In this document: positions 7,371 through 8,192 of the stretch, piece by piece
Layout: each line of letters starts with the position of its first letter
Numbering within the stretch: the stretch's first letter is position 1
Source of the DNA: Akkermansiaceae bacterium UBA7890
GTDB lineage: Bacteria; Verrucomicrobiota; Verrucomicrobiia; Verrucomicrobiales; Akkermansiaceae
DNA: 8,192 nt
Direction: 5' to 3'
Assembly (NCBI GenBank): GCA_002501065.1
Contig: DLRK01000124.1
Span: forward strand, 1 to 8,192
Position numbers and translations under genes: made by a program
The notes under the pieces: generated by a model
Databases searched by the model: none
Seen by the model: the letters and a program-made list of their open reading frames with translations, nothing else
Told to the model about the DNA's origin: nothing

Positions 7371-7425
7371 TGGTTCGTAAAAAAGAGAAGGAGCCTATTG
7401 CGCCCTCAGAGGTGAGCACGAACCA
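7371..7425 (-). repeat. Inverted repeat in the rpoZ leader
   Basis: TGGTTCGT (7371-7378) and its exact complement ACGAACCA (7418-7425) are separated by 39 bases, just upstream of the rpoZ ATG. In the minus-strand RNA the spacer contains a small CTCA/TGAG hairpin, and the 3' arm follows directly after six U residues. It could be a leader RNA structure or a split operator. No known motif is recognised. Confidence 0.45.
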
Positions 7426-7593
7426 TAGTTCAAGACTCCATTCAAGAAATTTTGCTCGGACTGGATGATTCAGGCCGGGAGGTGCCGGATTCCAGCCGTC
7501 AGGAGGGGCCCCGGTTGTTCATTGCTCCCCGACTGCCCATCCGAGCCACGAGCATCTCATCTGGGAAGATCGAATGTTATGAAGGCTTAACTA

Positions 7594-7627
7594 CCTCAGC
7601 CCCTTCCATCCACCACCACCTGGCCCC
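7594..7627 (-). other. G-rich tract with two-tier G-quadruplex motif
   Basis: On the minus strand this tract has GG or GGGG runs at short intervals, including GGTGGTGGTGG (plus 7610-7620): four GG runs with single-T loops, flanked by GGGG runs. It begins 8 bases after the stop of the DUF3147-like gene, so it would be in the 3' end of that mRNA. Two-tier quadruplexes are weak in DNA but can form in RNA. Confidence 0.4.
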
Positions 7628-7635
7628 TTTCTCTT

Positions 7636-8025
7636 TTATAACAACTTGATTCCAAACGACTTGAGAATGGTCATGAAGCCCAGGAAGAAGAAGACTGTCA
7701 AAATGCAGTTAACCCCCAGGGCCGTCCCGAAACCCCAACCATTGCGGAGCATCCAGGGGAGAATCAAAAACATGGGAAGGGTAGGCAGGACGAACCAGAA
7801 CGTACTCTCGGCGTGGTTGGCGATCCGCCCGGAATCCTGTCCCTCCACACGCATCCAGATCATGGCCAGCAGGGAGATCAGGGGCAGCGCAATGAGCAGG
7901 GCGGAGAGGCGATCGTGGAAGAGCTGGATCTTGGTGACAAAGAGTATCACGAAGGCCGAAAGGATGAGCTTCGCGATATCCAGCCCGGAAAGGCTTACTA
8001 CTTGATCCCAGGGAACCTTACTCAT
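7636..8025 (-). CDS. Small integral membrane protein, DUF3147-like
   Basis: 129-residue protein of unknown function with four predicted membrane helices at about residues 18-32, 40-60, 74-93 and 98-121, separated by very short loops. The main polar stretch (VEGQDSGRIANHAEST, 60-75) lies between helices two and three. The pattern LLIALPLISLLAMIW, then FWFVLPTLPMFLILPWMLR, then a last helix ending near FGI, resembles the DUF3147 family of bacterial inner-membrane proteins. That assignment is by memory of the family pattern. No catalytic motif or signal peptide is evident. The ATG at 8025 is the natural start and lacks a Shine-Dalgarno. It is 48 bp from a divergent lipoprotein gene and may share a promoter region with it; both products are envelope proteins. 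Confidence 0.85.
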   Translation of the reverse strand: MSKVPWDQVVSLSGLDIAKLILSAFVILFVTKIQLFHDRLSALLIALPLISLLAMIWMRVEGQDSGRIANHAESTFWFVLPTLPMFLILPWMLRNGWGFGTALGVNCILTVFFFLGFMTILKSFGIKLL

Positions 8026-8060
8026 GAGCGGCTTGCGGTTGCTGAGACCCTAGCCTGCAC

Positions 8061-8068
8061 GTTATAGT
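8061..8068. promoter_or_regulatory. Overlapping divergent -10 elements, lipoprotein (+) and DUF3147-like gene (-)
   Basis: The octamer GTTATAGT holds TATAGT on the plus strand (8063-8068) and TATAAC on the minus strand (8066 to 8061), each a 5-of-6 match to TATAAT, sharing a TATA core. The plus element has TTGCTG (8039-8044) 18 bp upstream as a weak -35 box. Its predicted start is near 8075, at the lipoprotein ATG itself. The minus element predicts a start near 8054 and a leader of about 28 nt. No clear -35 is seen for the minus direction. Confidence 0.45.
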
Positions 8069-8073
8069 GCGTC

Positions 8074-8192
8074 ATGCAAGACCTCTGCCTTCTCCTGGCT
8101 GCCAGCCTGCTCCTCAGCGCCTGTTCCCCGGCCCCGAAAACCGACGAAAAGGTTATCCGGAAACCCGACCGGACCGGGGCGCGCACCGCTCC
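8074..8192 (+). CDS. Lipoprotein, N-terminal fragment cut by window edge
   Basis: Only the first 39 codons are visible, open to the edge. The start MQDLCLLLAASLLLSACS is a lipoprotein signal peptide: a hydrophobic core of about 13 residues and lipobox LSAC, with C17 as the predicted lipidated cysteine. The product would therefore be anchored in a membrane after cleavage by signal peptidase II. The following SPAPKTDEKVIRKPDR is a polar, probably flexible tether. Charged residues at the extreme N-terminus are limited to D3, which is unusual since most such signals start with Lys or Arg. Function cannot be guessed from this fragment. There is no Shine-Dalgarno; the -10 at 8063-8068 suggests a leaderless mRNA. 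Confidence 0.75.
   Translation, partial: MQDLCLLLAASLLLSACSPAPKTDEKVIRKPDRTGARTA

Larger units (their letters stand above)
7361..7635. other. 275-bp gap with no supported gene
   Basis: Between the rpoZ start and the stop of the membrane-protein gene I see no convincing coding region. Short frames such as plus 7465-7590 (41 codons, rich in Arg, Cys and Pro) show no family features. The part next to rpoZ is probably its leader and promoter, holding an inverted repeat (7371-7378 with 7418-7425) and an A6/U6 run (7379-7384). The far end (7594-7637) is a pyrimidine-rich tract on the plus strand with CCA repeats. No tRNA, tmRNA or standard terminator was recognised. Confidence 0.6.

Noticed and set aside
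7452..7649. 65-codon plus-strand frame beginning TTG in the rpoZ upstream gap
   Set aside because: It has no recognisable family, a weak start, no ribosome site, and its end overlaps the 3' end of the DUF3147-like gene on the other strand.

Overview
This is an ordinary chromosomal segment of a G+C-rich bacterium with mostly housekeeping genes. The best guess for the host is Verrucomicrobiota. That rests on the wording of the RNA polymerase omega subunit (core around INMVSKRVQQLNTGRAPL), the near absence of Shine-Dalgarno sequences, and remembered resemblance rather than a search, so it is moderate. I found no insertion sequence, CRISPR array, prophage, toxin-antitoxin pair or recognisable defence system.

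Layout, left to right. A complete class II tRNA-Leu with anticodon CAG, with encoded CCA, fills the first 88 bases on the minus strand. A 947-residue secreted or periplasmic M16 zinc metallopeptidase (PqqL/pitrilysin-like, full two-half architecture) runs rightward. Convergent with it is ilvD, a [2Fe-2S]-type dihydroxy-acid dehydratase. A 153-bp divergent promoter region separates ilvD from serA, a long 3-phosphoglycerate dehydrogenase with a C-terminal ACT domain. serA converges on smpB, the trans-translation factor, which lies just downstream of rpoZ (RNA polymerase omega) in a likely two-gene minus-strand operon. After a 275-bp stretch without a supported gene comes a four-helix DUF3147-like membrane protein on the minus strand. 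Divergent from it, and cut by the right edge, is the N-terminus of a lipoprotein.

The genes do not form one pathway. ilvD and serA are both amino-acid biosynthesis genes (branched-chain and serine) and share a divergent control region. rpoZ and smpB pair a transcription component with a ribosome-rescue factor. The most interesting non-coding signals are two divergent intergenic regions, each with overlapping, nearly symmetric -10 elements facing both ways. One of these would make the lipoprotein mRNA leaderless. Other points are a 23-codon upstream ORF with an ATGA overlap onto ilvD, an inverted repeat around a U6 tract in the rpoZ leader, and a two-tier G-quadruplex motif after the membrane-protein gene.
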